64,000 nucleotides of DNA from CG2-30-36-16 sp964372115 (GTDB lineage: Bacteria; Bacteroidota; Ignavibacteria; Ignavibacteriales; Ignavibacteriaceae). The stretch spans positions 19,775 to 83,774 of the forward strand of contig CAYJPN010000025.1 of assembly GCA_964372115.1 (NCBI GenBank). Reading direction: 5' to 3'. Position numbers and translations under genes: made by a program. The notes beneath the pieces were generated by a model that was not told where the DNA came from, searched no databases, and saw only the letters and a program-made list of their open reading frames with translations. Shown here piece after piece: positions 62,146-64,000 of the stretch (within the stretch, counting starts at the first letter, position 1; each line of letters begins with the position of its first letter).

Positions 62146-63051
62146 ATGGGGAAAAAAATTAGTTTTTTATTTTCAATTTTCTTTTTTATAGGTTGTTTAA
62201 AATCTGGTGTTACAGAATATAATCCCGGTAATACTTTAATTTTATATGGGAATGATTTTATAAGTAAAGGGGGGAAATTAGTCATTTTGGATTTGGAAAA
62301 TAATATTGAATACAATATTCCGGTGCCAGAATTTAATGCAAAATATAAATTTTTTTACAGTAATAAAAAATTACTTGTAGCCCCCATGGGAGGTCTTCAT
62401 GGTCAATATGAAATTATGGATTTTACTGTAAACAAAAAGAAAATATTTCATTCCCGCAATAATCTTAACGGTTGGACAAATTTTTTTGATGTTTATAAGG
62501 ATAGTCTATTAATTTTTTCAAATTATAGGGATGTGTTTTATGAAACTATTAATACCAAAGGTATTGACTCGATTAGTTTAAATTCAGAGATAATTATGGA
62601 TATTATATGTAATAAAAATAGGGTAGTAGCCATAAGTTACAATGAAGCCGATAATAAAAGTGATAGAATTAATGACCCAATTATTTTATTGTTTGCCAAT
62701 TTAAAAAATAAGAAGATAAAAAAAGTGGAAACAAAAACTTCATTTATCTTAGATTGGTCGCCTGATGGTGGTAACTTGATTATTGCCGACTCATCGATAA
62801 AAATATTGAAGTATCCGGAGTTGACAGTAACTTATATTAACGGTATGGATACAGATTCGGTGACAGCTATAGCTAATCTAAAATATTTAAATGATAGCTT
62901 AATTGTATTTGTTGGGGATAACCTAAAAAAAGCACATGGAGATGAACAACTTTATCTTTATAATCTAAATCAAAAAAAAATAATTAAACAACTAACAACA
63001 TGCACTGGGGCTAAGAACATTTTTGATGTTTACAATCAAAAAGCTAATTAA
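62146..63051 (+). CDS. Beta-propeller lipoprotein, candidate immunity protein
   Basis: 301 aa. Seen: lipobox FFFIGC, then repeated WD/TolB-like blades (GNTLILYGNDFISKGGKLVI, WSPDGGNLIIADSSIKIL, LYNLNQKKIIKQL). Starts 3 bp after the toxin tail stop, so it is translationally coupled and probably the partner of the broken Rhs cassette. Known: many Bacteroidota immunity proteins of contact toxins are lipoproteins, and propellers can block active sites. The pairing is inferred from position only. Confidence 0.6.
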   Translation: MGKKISFLFSIFFFIGCLKSGVTEYNPGNTLILYGNDFISKGGKLVILDLENNIEYNIPVPEFNAKYKFFYSNKKLLVAPMGGLHGQYEIMDFTVNKKKIFHSRNNLNGWTNFFDVYKDSLLIFSNYRDVFYETINTKGIDSISLNSEIIMDIICNKNRVVAISYNEADNKSDRINDPIILLFANLKNKKIKKVETKTSFILDWSPDGGNLIIADSSIKILKYPELTVTYINGMDTDSVTAIANLKYLNDSLIVFVGDNLKKAHGDEQLYLYNLNQKKIIKQLTTCTGAKNIFDVYNQKAN

Positions 63052-63102
63052 TAGAATAATTGTTTTTATTCAAGCAACACAGGGTATTCTATAGTATAGA
63101 AA

Positions 63103-63139
63103 TCGGGACAGGCGTTACATTGAAATCGGATATGATTAA
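63103..63139 (+). pseudogene. Rhs tip relic with a half hairpin
   Basis: TCGGGACAGG at 63103-63112 is the right half of the hairpin insertion family, and the following bases correspond to the Rhs codons for RDIETGYDY with several substitutions (reading ...YIEIGYD). A tiny leftover of another Rhs cassette. Confidence 0.5.
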
Positions 63140-63225
63140 CCACTATAAAATATTTATAAATGCATTCTCTTTGCTAGTATGTTTGAATTATTATAAATTT
63201 ATAGAAGAATAATTGAGATACTAAA

Positions 63226-63459
63226 ATGGAACTTTCAGCAAGAATTACAATAAACGAAAAAATTTGCGGGGGAAAACCTATAATTAGAGGCAAGAGGATT
63301 ACTGTCCAAACAATTATGGAATATTTGTCTGTTGGAGAAACAGAAGGAGAACTTCTTAAGCAATTTCCAACTTTAGAAGCGGATGACATTAAAGCATGTT
63401 TGTTATTTGCCTCAAAATTGATGGATAGGCACTATATAGTTAAGTCACTCTCAAATTAA
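63226..63459 (+). CDS. DUF433 antitoxin (VapB-like)
   Basis: 77 aa. Seen: ARITINEKICGGKPIIRGKR, ITVQTIMEYLSVGETEGELL and a C-terminal helix, the DUF433 family pattern with its conserved GGKPxIRGxRI. Known: DUF433 proteins are small DNA-binding antitoxins commonly paired with PIN-like DUF5615 toxins, and they repress their own operon. Toxin gene starts 2 bp later. Confidence 0.9.
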   Translation: MELSARITINEKICGGKPIIRGKRITVQTIMEYLSVGETEGELLKQFPTLEADDIKACLLFASKLMDRHYIVKSLSN

Positions 63460-63460
63460 A

Positions 63461-63802
63461 ATGAAGAAGTATTTAATCGATGTGAATCTTCCTTATTGTT
63501 TTTCATTGTGGAATAGTGAGGAATTTATTCATCAAACAGATATTGATGACAAATGGACAGATACACAAATATGGAATTTTGCAAAGAAAAATAATTTAAC
63601 AATTATTACAAAAGATGCCGATTTCTCGCACAGAATTATACTTAATACCCCGCCCCCGAAAGTAATACATATCCGTTTTGGAAATCTGAAGTTGAAAGAC
63701 TTTTTTCGAATGATTAGTGATAACTGGGATGAAATAAAAAAGTTAAATGACCAGTATAAATTGGTTAATGTATTCAAAACTAGAATAGAGGGAATAGGTT
63801 AA
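63461..63802 (+). CDS. DUF5615 PIN-like toxin
   Basis: 113 aa. Seen: KKYLIDVNLPYCFSLW (first acidic residue of the PIN fold), FAKKNNLTIITKDADFSHRI (second) and PPPKVIHIRFGNLKLKDFF. These match the DUF5615/PIN-like family, presumed magnesium-dependent ribonucleases. Operon with DUF433. Lies among Rhs relics, a typical accessory location. Confidence 0.88.
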   Translation: MKKYLIDVNLPYCFSLWNSEEFIHQTDIDDKWTDTQIWNFAKKNNLTIITKDADFSHRIILNTPPPKVIHIRFGNLKLKDFFRMISDNWDEIKKLNDQYKLVNVFKTRIEGIG

Positions 63803-63819
63803 ATTTAATTCGGGGTTTT

Positions 63820-63881
63820 AAATAACGATAACTTTTCGCGGCACAATGCCCGTCTGCCTGTCCCGACGAAGACGCGAAATC
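63820..63881 (+). repeat. Inverted-repeat-rich segment with a family A hairpin relic
   Basis: TTTTCGCG and CGCGAAA flank a segment containing CCTGTCCCG (63857-63865), the start of the hairpin insertion family seen in the Rhs tips. Appears to be a remnant of nested palindromic insertions abutting the next Rhs tip. Confidence 0.5.
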
Positions 63882-64000
63882 CCGTATAATTATACGATGA
63901 ATAATCAGTTGAGGTTTGTTGACCAGGATGGGAGAAAAATTAAATCTGTAACCAAGCAAGATGCGGCAAAATGGACAAAAACAAGAGCAAAATTAGAAAT
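63882..64000 (+). pseudogene. Rhs tip fragment with toxin tail, cut by window edge
   Basis: The frame from 63882 reads PYNYTMNNQLRFVDQDGRK, the Rhs boundary with a changed DPDG (DQDG), then a new tail beginning IKSVTKQDAAKWTKTRAKLE that runs off the edge. No upstream core is attached. The start of the tail resembles that of the metallopeptidase tail of the mini-Rhs (DDAKRF... helix), but too little is visible to assign a toxin. Confidence 0.7.

Overview
The window looks like a chromosomal segment of an Ignavibacteria-type bacterium (Bacteroidota/Chlorobi side). The main reason is that four large secreted proteins end in a C-terminal sorting domain with the block YPNPFNP (Ser-linked YPNPFYP in one), which is typical of type IX secretion cargo in Ignavibacteria. 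AT-rich intergenic DNA, frequent TTG starts and TAnnTTTG-like promoter boxes agree. No rRNA, tRNA or CRISPR array was seen.

Layout. 1-3.1 kb (minus): a tightly overlapping operon of two D-Ala-D-Ala-ligase-like ATP-grasp enzymes, a GNAT acetyltransferase and a KamA-family radical SAM aminomutase cut by the window edge. It looks like a small-molecule pathway. 3.3-7.1 kb: recG and dgt, divergent. 7.3-22.8 kb: secreted T9SS cargo (beta-propeller proteins, an M28 and an S8 peptidase) around a TolC / MacB-permease / adaptor export operon that lacks its ATPase. 23.1-27 kb: etfB-etfA-acyl-CoA dehydrogenase operon plus a small protein. 27.3-36 kb: a solitary ParA, an MIO-type ammonia-lyase, lipoproteins, a haem-binding protein/C1-peptidase operon, YbaK, a GYD protein and a secreted MetX-like hydrolase. 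36.3-39.8 kb: a very large membrane Ser/Thr kinase with a beta-propeller/VCBS/ASPIC ectodomain. 39.9-52.9 kb: NagX-like acyltransferase, YqaA-type membrane protein, 5'-nucleotidase, RlpA, methyltransferase, an MFS transporter interrupted by an in-frame amber codon, TauE, PIN-PhoH, and the tdh-kbl threonine degradation pair.

52.9-64 kb is accessory DNA. An N-terminally truncated Rhs gene directly abuts kbl and is followed by at least five orphan Rhs tips. Most begin near the same point (Y-I/V-K-D-H-L-G-S), and each of the four complete orphan or tail units carries a different C-terminal domain followed by a candidate immunity gene: an Ntox24-like tail with a soluble partner; a SleB-like peptidoglycan hydrolase with a lipoprotein; a His-then-Cys permuted papain-like domain with a lipoprotein; a PKD-fused 'mini-Rhs' with an HExxGH putative metallopeptidase and a membrane-anchored partner; and an unknown toxin with a beta-propeller lipoprotein. 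Periplasmic or lipoprotein partners for cell-wall toxins make functional sense. The array is peppered with small mobile or palindromic DNA: a 357-bp MITE-like element with 32-bp inverted repeats, REP-like hairpin clusters, a 22-bp hairpin inserted at the same codon of two Rhs tips, two hairpins that together preserve the frame of another tip, a transposase relic, an orphan prepilin fragment and a DUF433/DUF5615 toxin-antitoxin pair.

The items most worth a second look are the Rhs array with its hairpin insertions, the VCBS/ASPIC receptor-like kinase, the ATP-grasp/KamA cluster and the amber-interrupted transporter. All functional statements are from reading the sequence; no database search was possible.
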